This document shows positions 49,588-58,086 of a stretch of 60,105 nt of DNA, piece by piece (the first letter of the stretch is position 1; each line of letters begins with the position of its first letter). The stretch is from positions 1 to 60,105 of the forward strand of contig JABZIV010000009.1 of assembly GCA_015258095.1 (NCBI GenBank), given 5' to 3'. The position numbers and the translations under genes were made by a program. The notes under the pieces were generated by a model. The model did not search any database, was not told the DNA's origin, and worked only from the letters and a program-made list of their open reading frames with translations. Source of the stretch: Lachnospiraceae bacterium (lineage in GTDB: Bacteria; Bacillota; Clostridia; Lachnospirales; Lachnospiraceae).

Positions 49588-49806
49588 TTATTCTCTTTCC
49601 TGATTCGTTTCGAAAAGTTCCTCCTGCCCTTTGTTTCTCTCCTCTTCTTTCTTCTGCTCTTCTTTCTTCTGCTCCTTATTTTTACTCTCTTCAATAATTC
49701 TGTTCAGCCTTCTCCACATGATGCGGTAGAGAATAAAGGTCAGAAGGACAATAAACAAAAAGGAGAATAGAAGAAACGGAAGCAGATATTCTCTAAGATT
49801 GACCAT
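49588..49806 (-). CDS. Small single-pass membrane protein, charged tail
   Basis: The 72-residue protein begins MVNLREYLLPFLLFSFLFI. One membrane helix (residues about 7-29) is followed by a basic junction (YRIMWRRLNRIIEE). A lysine/glutamate repeat tail (KKEEQKKEEERNKGQEE) is probably helical. Its ATG directly abuts the TAA of the zinc-ribbon/CW-repeat gene, so the two are coupled. I know no family. It may help assemble or anchor the neighbouring envelope protein (inference). Confidence 0.65.
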   Translation of the reverse strand: MVNLREYLLPFLLFSFLFIVLLTFILYRIMWRRLNRIIEESKNKEQKKEEQKKEEERNKGQEELFETNQERE

Positions 49807-51921
49807 TTAGCCGTGCCTCTCTCCCAGTACGAATCCGAACCTCGTAATCACACCGGATTTATTCTGTACAATCTCCTGTAAATACAATTTGGGAAGAAAG
49901 GAGACCGCATCCTGCGCAGTAATCTCCTGCAATTTTTCGTCCATGTAGTGCATCATCGCCGACTTGGAAACAAGAATTTCCGTCTCATACGCCATATTTC
50001 CGCTCGGTCTTCCATTCTTCTTATTGTAGTAAACTTTCGCCGTAAAGCGGTAAGCATTTCCCTCTGTTTTCCGTTCTTTACTTACAATTTCCAGAATACT
50101 GTCAGGATGCTCTTTATAGAGCGTTGCCGCATCAAAAGAGCGGTCTCCGTTTGCGTCGAAATAAATTCCTTCGCTGTTTTTCCGATCTTTCAGCATTTCC
50201 CCGTTTTCATCCACAAAGTAACGCTTGTCTACCCATGTATTCCGAAGCATTTTCCCATCTTTATCGAAATAATAGCTCTTTCCCTCCAAGTCCAAACGGC
50301 CGATATGCATCTTTCCGTCCGTATCCAGATAATACTTTTCTCCGCCCAGATCGAGGAATCCCGTCTTCATGATTCCTTTATCATCAAAGTAATAATAACT
50401 GCCGTCAATACTCTTCCAGCCGATTACCTTTTCCCCGTTTTCATCGATATAACTCTTTCCTTCCGTACTATCCACAAAGGAAGAAAGGTGATACTTTTCC
50501 TTATCTAAATCGACGGTGAACTCCCTTGTGTACAGCTCTCCCTTTGCACCGTCAGAAGCAACCGCGTAAGCCATCAGCGTATACTTTCCATTTCGGGAAA
50601 CAGGAATCTCTCCGGAGTAGTCTTTCTGCTCCAGATCCTCTTTCCCGCCACTCAAACTGTACACTATTTTAGGAGAACTGCTCTTTAGTGAAATGTTGAG
50701 CGGATCATGATAAAGCTCTTCGGAGAGATTGCTGCTCACTTTGGGCGCAAGCGCCTCCAGTTTCTTCTTCAATTCTTCATTCTTCGGAAAAACTTTCCGG
50801 CCTTCCAAGAGACACTCTACCGCTTCATCATGCTTTCCTTCTTTAGAAAGCGCATCGGAAAGTAAAAGATAATACTTCTCATCTACACTAAAACTTCCCT
50901 TATCCTTCTGCAAACTCTGTACTGCTTCCGTATACTGTTTTCCGGCAATCAGTTTCTCTCCTTTTTTCAGGAAAGAAGAGTAGCGAACCGACGGAGAATT
51001 TAAGTAATTCACTGCGGAAAATCCCAAAATAGCAAGTAATGCGGTTGCCGCCATCAGCTTCTTGTTGGGAAAAGCATTTTTAAACTCCTTAATCGATGTG
51101 GGCGGAACCGTTGCTTTTTCACGAAAATTATCCGGATCATCCGGAATCTCTCCGAAGAATTCTTCCTCTTCCTGCTTATCCTTTATCGAATAAATAGCCG
51201 CTTCCCCTGCGGTCCTCTCTTCTGTATTTTCTTCTGTATTTTCTTCCGTATTTTCTTCTGTGTTTTCTTCTATATTCTCTTCTGTATTCTTTTCTGTTCG
51301 CTCTTCTTTTTCGAGATGCTCCTCTTCCGAAACAGCCTGCTCCTGCTCATCCGAACATTCTTCCGTTTCTATGAACTGATCCTCTTCTGTCGGGCTGTCT
51401 TCTTCCGCGTCACTTTCTTCAGGAACCGGAACTTCCTCTTCCTCTGTAATACTTTCTTCCGGAGGAAGACTGTCCGCATCGTCGGCAAAATACTCTTCAG
51501 AGCTTAAAATACTCTCCTCCCCGGAAGCGTCCTCCTGCTCTTCCTCAATATTTTCTTCTTCCCACTCTATACTTTCCTCTGTATGCTCTTCTTCAAAAGC
51601 AGGAATATCCGTATCCGTTTCCACAAAGGAAACATCGACATCCGTTTCCAGAGCAGGAACATCCGCATTCGTTTTCGCTTCCTCTTTAGGCAGAGTAAAG
51701 TCGTGCTCCTCTGTAAATTTTTCCCGTTCTTCCTCTTCTTTCAGATATTCTTTTTTCTGGCGCAAAAACTCGGGTTCTTCTTCCTTTTCCTCCGCTTTTC
51801 CGGCCGACTTTTTGATATCTTTCACAGAATACGGAGTGAAACTCAAATCCAGCAGTAAGCCGCAATTGGGGCAAAACATCTGTTTTTCATCCACCTCTGC
51901 ACCACAAAATTTACATTTCAT
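49807..51921 (-). CDS. Zinc-ribbon, single-pass membrane protein with extracellular CW repeats
   Basis: The 704-residue protein has four clear regions. Residues 1-25 are a zinc ribbon (CKFCGAEV ... FCPNCGLLL, CX2C twice). Residues about 40-270 are a highly acidic, disordered cytoplasmic segment with ENTE repeats. One membrane helix lies near residues 291-308 (LMAATALLAILGFSAVNYL). Outside come a TPR-like segment (KQYTEAVQSLQKDKG, KHDEAVECLLEGRK), an Ig-like portion, and CW-type repeats near 495-590 (GWKSIDGSYYYFDDKG, GGEKYYLDTDGKMHIG, GKSYYFDKDGKMLRNTW). It likely links a cytoplasmic signal or partner to the cell wall (inference). Operon neighbours are DUF421 upstream and a small membrane protein downstream. 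Confidence 0.85.
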   Translation of the reverse strand: MKCKFCGAEVDEKQMFCPNCGLLLDLSFTPYSVKDIKKSAGKAEEKEEEPEFLRQKKEYLKEEEEREKFTEEHDFTLPKEEAKTNADVPALETDVDVSFVETDTDIPAFEEEHTEESIEWEEENIEEEQEDASGEESILSSEEYFADDADSLPPEESITEEEEVPVPEESDAEEDSPTEEDQFIETEECSDEQEQAVSEEEHLEKEERTEKNTEENIEENTEENTEENTEENTEERTAGEAAIYSIKDKQEEEEFFGEIPDDPDNFREKATVPPTSIKEFKNAFPNKKLMAATALLAILGFSAVNYLNSPSVRYSSFLKKGEKLIAGKQYTEAVQSLQKDKGSFSVDEKYYLLLSDALSKEGKHDEAVECLLEGRKVFPKNEELKKKLEALAPKVSSNLSEELYHDPLNISLKSSSPKIVYSLSGGKEDLEQKDYSGEIPVSRNGKYTLMAYAVASDGAKGELYTREFTVDLDKEKYHLSSFVDSTEGKSYIDENGEKVIGWKSIDGSYYYFDDKGIMKTGFLDLGGEKYYLDTDGKMHIGRLDLEGKSYYFDKDGKMLRNTWVDKRYFVDENGEMLKDRKNSEGIYFDANGDRSFDAATLYKEHPDSILEIVSKERKTEGNAYRFTAKVYYNKKNGRPSGNMAYETEILVSKSAMMHYMDEKLQEITAQDAVSFLPKLYLQEIVQNKSGVITRFGFVLGERHG
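51219..51290. repeat. 12-bp tandem repeat, six units, coding ENTE repeats
   Basis: Six units of the type CTTCTGTATTTT (plus strand) run end to end, with the last three diverging slightly. They encode repeated Glu-Asn-Thr-Glu in the acidic segment of the zinc-ribbon/CW-repeat protein. Unit loss or gain keeps the frame. Confidence 0.9.
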
Positions 51922-51935
51922 TCTTTTACCCCTGC

Positions 51936-52568
51936 CTAATACTTCACTAAAGTCAAGTTTCCGTTTTCATATTCCGCGAGGAAGACATCGGAAACATTGT
52001 CGACTCCCCGCTCTTTCAACTTCTCCATGAGCCAGTCTTCATCTTTATCGATGCTGTCCAGTGTCTGAAGCTGTACCGTACCGTCGGTAATCAAAGGAAA
52101 ACGAGGATTCTCCTCTCCGGACTGAACGATAATCAGCTGTCCATTCTGCTCCAAAATCGCTTTTTTTACGTCTTTAATACTATAAATATTATTACTTCTC
52201 AGCTTAAACATCACATCATGCGCTGTAAGGCCTGCTTTCCGGCAAGCTTCTATATCGAGCTTCCCTCTGGAGATAATGACAACCGGCTCTCCGTCAATCG
52301 CTTTCTTAAAAAAGATATTGTTGGTTTTTAACCACTTCACCGTCAGAACCAGACAAATCCAGATCATCAGAATAATCAGATATTGCAGAATACTAATGCT
52401 GCTATTATAGATTACGCCTCCGATAATACCACCCAAAACATAATTCTGTACCTGGTCCACAGCGGAGGACGGTGCAAGATTCCCTTTACCGGTTATATTA
52501 ATCACAATAACCAATGTAACAAGCCCGAGTGCGAGCTTCATCCCAATCGTAAAATATGACACAATCAT
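51936..52568 (-). CDS. DUF421 (YetF-like) membrane protein
   Basis: The 210-residue protein begins MIVSYFTIGMKLALGLVTL. Three membrane helices (residues about 5-75) lead to the cytoplasmic DUF421 domain: FFKKAIDGEPVVIISRGKLD, GLTAHDVMFKLRSNNIYSI and VKKAILEQNGQLIIVQ. This matches the YetF/YrbG/YdfR-type family, whose function is largely unknown (some B. subtilis members are spore-germination or stress related). It overlaps the DUF3290 gene by 4 bases (ATGA), a pairing common in Firmicutes. Confidence 0.9.
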   Translation of the reverse strand: MIVSYFTIGMKLALGLVTLVIVINITGKGNLAPSSAVDQVQNYVLGGIIGGVIYNSSISILQYLIILMIWICLVLTVKWLKTNNIFFKKAIDGEPVVIISRGKLDIEACRKAGLTAHDVMFKLRSNNIYSIKDVKKAILEQNGQLIIVQSGEENPRFPLITDGTVQLQTLDSIDKDEDWLMEKLKERGVDNVSDVFLAEYENGNLTLVKY

Positions 52569-53020
52569 TTTTTCGACTCCACATCTACAATCTCTACTTC
52601 GGGATGATATAAGTCCATTTTCTCCAAGAGAATCTTCCCGTCCACATTGATCACTCTATAAAAGCGATTATCCGGAATCCTTATGATGGCACCATCCCTT
52701 GCCGCCTGCGTATTGATAATGATTTCTTCTTTCGGAACGTTGAGCTTTCCGGAAAGATCCTCAATCATCCTTAATGCCGCTCCATATCCGTCATCTGCAG
52801 CTTTATGCTCCATTGCTCCGTTGATTCGGATTCCAATTAAAATCAGCACCAAGAGTAAAGCAATCAAAGATAACTCTCTGTACTTACTTTCTTTTTTGTC
52901 TTTATAATATTTAAATACACAAAACAGCAAAACAGAGGTAGCCAGGACAATCAGGGTAATATGCACCCAGTCCGTCACCTCTATTCTACTCAAAATATAA
53001 TTATAGGTATAAAATTTCAT
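52565..53020 (-). CDS. DUF3290 membrane protein
   Basis: The 151-residue protein begins MKFYTYNYILSRIEVTDWV. Two membrane helices lie at residues about 20-37 and 50-66 (ITLIVLATSVLLFCVF; LSLIALLLVLILIGI). The rest is a small extracytoplasmic domain (EIIINTQAARDGAIIRIPDN, YHPEVEIVDV). DUF3290 is normally encoded just before a DUF421 gene, as here, so the two probably form a complex. The start lies two bases past the ridA stop. Confidence 0.88.
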   Translation of the reverse strand: MKFYTYNYILSRIEVTDWVHITLIVLATSVLLFCVFKYYKDKKESKYRELSLIALLLVLILIGIRINGAMEHKAADDGYGAALRMIEDLSGKLNVPKEEIIINTQAARDGAIIRIPDNRFYRVINVDGKILLEKMDLYHPEVEIVDVESKK

Positions 53021-53022
53021 CT

Positions 53023-53391
53023 TTAAAGTTCCGCAATCGCCTCAATCTCACACAGAACATTCTTGGGAAGCGTCTTTACCGCTACGCAGGAACGAGCAGG
53101 CTTTGAAGTAAAATACTTCTCATAAACGCCGTTAAAAGTGGCAAAATCAGCCATATCCGCGATAAAACAGGTGGTTTTCACAACCTTTCCCATATCACTG
53201 CCGGCAGCTTCCATAATTGCCTTTACATTCTTACAGCTCTGTTCTGCCTGAGAAGCGATATCTGCCGGAATTTCTCCATTTTCCGGATTTACCGGAATCT
53301 GTCCGGAACAGAAAACCAGATTTCCTACCACGAAACCTTGAGAATAGGGTCCAATTGCTGCCGGTGCATTCTTTGTCGATACAAGTTTCAT
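53023..53391 (-). CDS. ridA: RidA, enamine/imine deaminase
   Basis: The 122-residue YjgF/YER057c/UK114 protein begins MKLVSTKNAPAAIGPYSQG after AAAGGAG. Family motifs are APAAIGPYSQGFVVGNLVF, SGQIPVNPENGEI, the substrate Arg in SKPARSCVAVKTLPKNVLCEIEAIA, and QAEQSCKNVKAIMEAAG. RidA hydrolyses the 2-aminoacrylate and 2-aminocrotonate released by PLP enzymes such as threonine ammonia-lyase. It lies directly behind the ilv operon that encodes IlvA, a direct functional match. It has its own promoter and leads into DUF3290-DUF421. Confidence 0.96.
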   Translation of the reverse strand: MKLVSTKNAPAAIGPYSQGFVVGNLVFCSGQIPVNPENGEIPADIASQAEQSCKNVKAIMEAAGSDMGKVVKTTCFIADMADFATFNGVYEKYFTSKPARSCVAVKTLPKNVLCEIEAIAEL

Positions 53392-53428
53392 ACCATACTC
53401 CTTTCCAGATCACAAATTAACTCCTATT

Positions 53429-53457
53429 ATTATGCCAAAATCGGAAAGGTAAAACAA
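53429..53457 (-). promoter_or_regulatory. Promoter of ridA
   Basis: On the minus strand TTGTTT (53457-53452), a 17-base spacer and CATAAT (53434-53429) preceded by TGG (extended -10) lie about 37 bases before ridA. The -35 starts within 10 bases of the ilvN2 stop. Confidence 0.6.
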
Positions 53458-53463
53458 GAGTTT

Positions 53464-53949
53464 CTAGCTTCCTTCTGCAATTTTCAACATGGCAAGGGTT
53501 CCCGTCCTTGCACATTCCAAAATGCTCACAGACTTCAAGGTCTCCAGAAACATATTGATTCTTTCCGGCGTATCGCACATTTCAATCACCATCTGGCTCT
53601 TCGAGAGTTCGACAATCGTTGCACCGAGAATCTGGCAGTTTTCCATAATGTCCTTTCGATTGTCTCTTTTATAGCGAAGTTTCACCATAAGAAGTTCTCT
53701 AAGAATTCCCTGTGACTCCTGAAAAGTACGTACTTTGATAATATCCAATTTTTTATTGAGCTGTTTTTCAACCTGTTGCAAGGTTCTCTCTTCCCCGCTG
53801 GACACAATCACCATATTGGACACGGCAGAATCCTCGGTTTCCCCAACCGTTAACGAATCAATATTGAAGCAGCGCCTCCAGAACAGCCCGGCCACCTTCG
53901 CCAGCACACCGGAACGGTTCTCTACCAGAATAGAATAGATCCTTTTCAT
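53464..53949 (-). CDS. ilvN: Acetolactate synthase small (regulatory) subunit, full-length (second set)
   Basis: The 161-residue protein begins MKRIYSILVENRSGVLAKV. The ACT domain covers residues 1-75 (VENRSGVLAKVAGLFWRRCFNIDSLTVG), and the C-terminal ALS_ss domain follows (REL LMVKLRYKRDNRKDIMEN, VIEMCDTPERINMFLE). It gives valine feedback and activates the catalytic subunit. Its ATG shares one base with the ilvB2 stop (TGATG), so these two are a coupled pair. It has the full IlvH length, unlike the 82-residue small subunit of the first set. Confidence 0.93.
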   Translation of the reverse strand: MKRIYSILVENRSGVLAKVAGLFWRRCFNIDSLTVGETEDSAVSNMVIVSSGEERTLQQVEKQLNKKLDIIKVRTFQESQGILRELLMVKLRYKRDNRKDIMENCQILGATIVELSKSQMVIEMCDTPERINMFLETLKSVSILECARTGTLAMLKIAEGS

Positions 53950-55613
53950 CAGGCCACCTCATTTCTATCGATAAAGACTTCCAGAATGCCGCTTCCCTTT
54001 TCCTTTAAAAAGTCCTGAATCTGCTTTTCCGCTTCTTCATCCCTGTGCACGGAAAAATAAGGAAGGCGATAAGCCTCTGCAAGTAAGGATAAATCGGGAT
54101 TCCCGTCGAGATCCACCATGGTAAAGTGATCCTTATACGTAAAATGCTGATACTGCCTAACCAAACCGAGAACCTCGTTATGGAACACGATCAGTTTCAC
54201 AGGGACCTGATACTGCTTTAATGTGCCGAGTTCCGGCATACTCATCTGAAAAGCACCATCTCCCATGACCGCAAAAATTTCTCTTTTCGTCTCTTCGGAA
54301 AAATCATTTTCTTCCCGAAGAGCAAAGTATGCTCCTATAGCTGCCGGAAGAGAATAGCCCATCGTTCCCATCCCTCCGGAAGTCAAAAAACGACCGTCTC
54401 TCATCTTATAATGCTTGCACGACCAGAGCTGGTTCTGTCCGACATCCGCAACATAGATGGCCGTTTCAGAAATCTTTTGATTGAACAGCTCCAAAAAATA
54501 ATACGGATTTACCAAGGAGCGCTCTTCTTGTCTTTCTCCTTCGTTCTTTTTTGCTTCCTTCTCTTCCAAATCTTTTCTAAAGCCATTCAACTCTTCGACC
54601 CATTCCGGATAGGAAAGGGAGACTTCCGCTTCCAGAAGGCGTGAAAGGACACTGGATAAATCTCCCACAAGGGGAATTTCCGGTCCGGCATTCTTTCCGA
54701 TTTCCGCAGGATCAACATCGATATGGACAAGCGTTTTATTTTCCGTAATGAGATCGGGCTGACTGATAGAACGGTCCGCAACTCTCGCTCCCATCATGAT
54801 GATACAGTCTGCAAGATTCATGGCTTTATTACCATAGCTCCGACCATTATTTCCCACCATCCCAAAATAAAGCGGGTCATCGTCTCTCATGACACCGAGT
54901 CCCCTCATCGTGCTGCCAACCGGAATATGAAATTTATGGGAAAAATCTCGAACCAGTTCTTCCACTCCGGCTAAAACCGCACCGCCGCCCACACAAAGAA
55001 TCGGTTTTTTAGCGGAATGAAGGCGCTGAAACATCCGTTCAATCTGCACCGGATTTCCCTGGACTGTAGGTCTGTAAGTACGCAAACGCACCTCTTTCGG
55101 ATATTGAAAACGCCTTACAGAAGCTTTCTGTACATCAATCGGAATATCAATTAACACAGGACCTTTTCTTCCCGTCATCGCGATATGAAAAGCTTCTTTA
55201 AAGACCGAAGGAATCTCTTCCGCGCTACGAACCGTATAGCTGTACTTCACAAAAGACTCCGAAGCGCCGCAGATATCCGCCTCCTGAAATACATCCGAAC
55301 CCAGTAATCTGCTTTCCACCTGCCCGGTTATGACAATTAAAGGAATGCTGTCCGCAAAGGCGGTGGCAATTCCCGTAATCACATTTGTCGCACCCGGTCC
55401 GGAAGTCACCGCACATACCCCGGGCTTTCCGCTGATTCTGGCATAGCCGTTAGCTTCATGTGCCGCATTTTGCTCGGAACGCACCAGAATTCCCTGAATG
55501 CCTTCCAACTCCAAGCTATCAAAAAACGGACAAATCGCTACTCCCGGATACCCGAAAACATAGTGTACTTCTTCTTCTAAAAGGCATTTTACAATCGCGT
55601 CGGCACCTGTCAT
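53949..55613 (-). CDS. ilvB: Acetolactate synthase catalytic subunit (second set)
   Basis: The 554-residue ThDP enzyme begins MTGADAIVKCLLEEEVHYV after AAGGAGG. The catalytic Glu is in RSEQNAAHEANGYARISG. TSGPGATNVITGIA, the FAD/acetolactate motif FQEADICGASESFVKYSY and the ThDP-Mg motif GDGAFQMSMPELGTLKQY are all present. It condenses pyruvate (or pyruvate with 2-ketobutyrate). It differs from the first copy at many sites (FGYPGVAICPFF against FGYPGGAVLNIY), so it is an old paralogue. A glutamate/lysine-rich insert (EEKEAKKNEGERQEE) lies near residue 360. It follows ilvA by 9 bases. Confidence 0.93.
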   Translation of the reverse strand: MTGADAIVKCLLEEEVHYVFGYPGVAICPFFDSLELEGIQGILVRSEQNAAHEANGYARISGKPGVCAVTSGPGATNVITGIATAFADSIPLIVITGQVESRLLGSDVFQEADICGASESFVKYSYTVRSAEEIPSVFKEAFHIAMTGRKGPVLIDIPIDVQKASVRRFQYPKEVRLRTYRPTVQGNPVQIERMFQRLHSAKKPILCVGGGAVLAGVEELVRDFSHKFHIPVGSTMRGLGVMRDDDPLYFGMVGNNGRSYGNKAMNLADCIIMMGARVADRSISQPDLITENKTLVHIDVDPAEIGKNAGPEIPLVGDLSSVLSRLLEAEVSLSYPEWVEELNGFRKDLEEKEAKKNEGERQEERSLVNPYYFLELFNQKISETAIYVADVGQNQLWSCKHYKMRDGRFLTSGGMGTMGYSLPAAIGAYFALREENDFSEETKREIFAVMGDGAFQMSMPELGTLKQYQVPVKLIVFHNEVLGLVRQYQHFTYKDHFTMVDLDGNPDLSLLAEAYRLPYFSVHRDEEAEKQIQDFLKEKGSGILEVFIDRNEVA

Positions 55614-55622
55614 CCCGCCTCC

Positions 55623-56819
55623 TTATACTAAAGAGAATCCTTCTTCTCTGAAACGTTTCTTGATCTCCTCAATGTGATGAAAATCTCTTGTCTCTATCTG
55701 TAAAGTCAGATTGCAACCGTTAATATCCGCATCTTCCACATTCATATTGTGATCGACTTTTGTAACATTGGCCCCTAGCTCCGCAATGATACGGGATACT
55801 TCTTCCAATTGTCCGGGCTTATCCAGAAGAGAAATACAAAGAGATGCCTTTCTTCCTGTTTTCATCAGTCCCCGATTTATCACGCGGGAAAGAATATTCA
55901 CATCGATATTTCCGCCGGAAATGATACAAACCACTTTCTTCCCTTTCACGGGAACTTTGTGGTAGAGCACAGCGGCAACCGATACCGCCCCTGCGCCCTC
56001 CGACACAATCTTCTGCTTTTCCATCAGGGTGAGTATTGCCGCCGCAATCTCATCATCACTCACCGTAACCAGTTCATCCACATATTCTCTTACCATCTCA
56101 AAGCTCAAGTTCCCTGGAGACTTCACCGCAATACCGTCTGCAAAAGTATGCACTTCTTCCAAACTCTCCAGTTGCTTATCCGCTACGGCCTGCACCATCG
56201 AAGCGGCACCCTGTGCCTGTACACCGTACACCTTGCACTTTGGATTCAGCTTTTTAACGACGAAAGAGACACCGGAAATCAAACCGCCTCCGCCAACCGG
56301 TACGACAACCGCATCCGCATCTTCCAGCTGCTCCATAATCTCCATGCCGATGGTTCCCTGACCGGCCATAACATCGATATCATTGAAAGGATGAATAAAA
56401 ATCGCACCGCTCTCTTTCTGATACTCCAATGCAGCAAGATACGCATCGTCATAAACACCGTCAATCATCCGCACTTCCGCGCCGTAATTTCTTGTTGCCT
56501 CAACTTTCGAGAGAGGGGCAACCGCGGGAAGGAAAATGGTAGACTTTGCACCGGCTTTTGTTGCGGCTAGAGCTACACCCTGTGCATGATTTCCTGCTGA
56601 ACAGGCCACCACTCCTTTTTTCTTCTCTTCCTCTGAAAGTGTGGATATTTTAAAATAAGCTCCTCGAATCTTGAACGAGCCGGTATTCTGTAGATTTTCC
56701 GTCTTTAAATACAGATCACAATCCGCATCAATTCTTGTTGCATGAACAAGCTCGGTACGATTGATTACCGGCTTCAATACATGAGCCGCCTGGTAAACTC
56801 TGTCCAGTGTTAGTTCCAT
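55623..56819 (-). CDS. ilvA: IlvA, threonine ammonia-lyase (single ACT domain)
   Basis: The 398-residue PLP enzyme begins MELTLDRVYQAAHVLKPVI. The PLP lysine is in NTGSFKIRGAYFKI (about residue 52), and the glycine-rich phosphate loop is VVPVGGGGLISGVS. The C-terminal ~75 residues form one ACT domain (SLLDKPGQLEEVSRIIAELG). This is the medium-length type rather than the 514-residue E. coli IlvA with two regulatory lobes. It makes 2-ketobutyrate for isoleucine. Its 2-aminocrotonate intermediate is a RidA substrate, and ridA follows this operon. Confidence 0.94.
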   Translation of the reverse strand: MELTLDRVYQAAHVLKPVINRTELVHATRIDADCDLYLKTENLQNTGSFKIRGAYFKISTLSEEEKKKGVVACSAGNHAQGVALAATKAGAKSTIFLPAVAPLSKVEATRNYGAEVRMIDGVYDDAYLAALEYQKESGAIFIHPFNDIDVMAGQGTIGMEIMEQLEDADAVVVPVGGGGLISGVSFVVKKLNPKCKVYGVQAQGAASMVQAVADKQLESLEEVHTFADGIAVKSPGNLSFEMVREYVDELVTVSDDEIAAAILTLMEKQKIVSEGAGAVSVAAVLYHKVPVKGKKVVCIISGGNIDVNILSRVINRGLMKTGRKASLCISLLDKPGQLEEVSRIIAELGANVTKVDHNMNVEDADINGCNLTLQIETRDFHHIEEIKKRFREEGFSLV

Positions 56820-56889
56820 TTTTCCCTTCTTCCCGCTTCACTTTGCGCTCTTTTATTCACTATACCCGTCTCTGTAACGGTGCGACTCT

Positions 56890-57903
56890 TTATCTCGCCT
56901 GATCCAAATCCTGCACCTGTTTCCATCCCATTTTATTTCGAAGATCTCTACCGGTCTCCGAAACCAGATTGTTCAGGTGTGCCTCTCTCATCGCCAGGAA
57001 ATGCGGTCTGCCAGCCTGATTTTCAAGAATCCAGTCCTTTGCAAAGCTTCCATCCTGAATATCGGAAAGAATCTTCTTCATCGCCTTCTTCACCTCATCT
57101 CCGATAATCTTCGGGCCTGCGGTGTAGTCTCCATACTCTGCCGTATCCGAGATGGAGTAACGCATCCCTTCAAATCCGGCATTGAAAATCAAATCAACAA
57201 TCAGTTTCATTTCATGGACACACTCAAAATAGGCATTTTCCGGCTTATATCCTGCTTCCACAAGCGTATTGAAACCGGCTTCCATCAAAGCGCAAACACC
57301 GCCGCAAAGCACCGCCTGCTCACCAAACAGATCGGTTTCCGTCTCCTCTTTGAACGTCGTTTCCAAGAGTCCGCCTCTGGCACCACCGATTGCGGCAGCA
57401 TAAGCCTTGGCAATATCCATGGAGTTTCCTGAAGGATCCTGTTCACAGGCAACGAGGCAAGGCACGCCCTTTCCGTCTACATACTGGGAACGAACCGTGT
57501 GTCCCGGTCCCTTCGGTGCAATCATGATTACATTCACATCCTCAGGCGGAACAATGGCATGATAATGAATGTTGAAACCGTGTGCAAAGGCAAGCGTCTT
57601 TCCGGCAGAAAGGTTTGCCGCAATCTCATCCTTATACAACTTTGCCTGTCTCTCATCATTGACAAGAATCATGATGATATCGGAAACTCTGGTCGCTTCA
57701 TCCGTATTCAGTACGGTAAATCCGTCCTCTTTCGCCTTCGCAGCCGATTTTGAACCTTCATAGAGTCCAACCACGACATCGACACCGCTATCTCTCAGGT
57801 TCAGAGCATGCGCATGTCCCTGCGAACCGTATCCGATTACCGCTACTTTCTTTCCCTTCAGAAGGGATTGATCACAGTCCTTGTCATAATACATTACAGC
57901 CAT
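56890..57903 (-). CDS. ilvC: IlvC, ketol-acid reductoisomerase
   Basis: The 337-residue class I enzyme begins MAVMYYDKDCDQSLLKGKK after AAAGGAG. The NAD(P)H Rossmann motif is VIGYGSQGHAHALNLRDSG. The loop after it (VVVGLYEGSKSAAKAKEDG) has serine and lysine at positions used for NADPH. Mg/active-site residues lie in DLFGEQAVLCGGVCALMEAGF and FECVHEMKLIVDLI. It reduces and rearranges acetolactate. A 183-base gap before it holds no clear promoter or terminator, so it is probably read from the ilvB1 promoter. Confidence 0.97.
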   Translation of the reverse strand: MAVMYYDKDCDQSLLKGKKVAVIGYGSQGHAHALNLRDSGVDVVVGLYEGSKSAAKAKEDGFTVLNTDEATRVSDIIMILVNDERQAKLYKDEIAANLSAGKTLAFAHGFNIHYHAIVPPEDVNVIMIAPKGPGHTVRSQYVDGKGVPCLVACEQDPSGNSMDIAKAYAAAIGGARGGLLETTFKEETETDLFGEQAVLCGGVCALMEAGFNTLVEAGYKPENAYFECVHEMKLIVDLIFNAGFEGMRYSISDTAEYGDYTAGPKIIGDEVKKAMKKILSDIQDGSFAKDWILENQAGRPHFLAMREAHLNNLVSETGRDLRNKMGWKQVQDLDQAR

Positions 57904-58086
57904 TTTTTCTCTCCTTTTCTCTAATGCGGAAAAAACAGAGTTTCTCTCAATGCATCCCTATTTTTTCCTGTCCACGAGGAATACTCTCCCCAACTCTATC
58001 GTAAAGCCTTGCGGCATTCTACGCCATCCGGTTTCTTCCAAGCCACTAAAACACGCCGATAAACCGTACGCTCTCCATACCATTTT

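Noticed and set aside
55809..56570. Plus-strand open frame of 253 codons
   Set aside because: It is antisense to ilvA; histidine/arginine-rich shadow composition and no ribosome site.
57904..58086. Separate promoter and terminator between ilvN1 and ilvC
   Set aside because: The 183-base gap has only short imperfect dyads and a weak TTTACG/TATTCC match, not enough to call.
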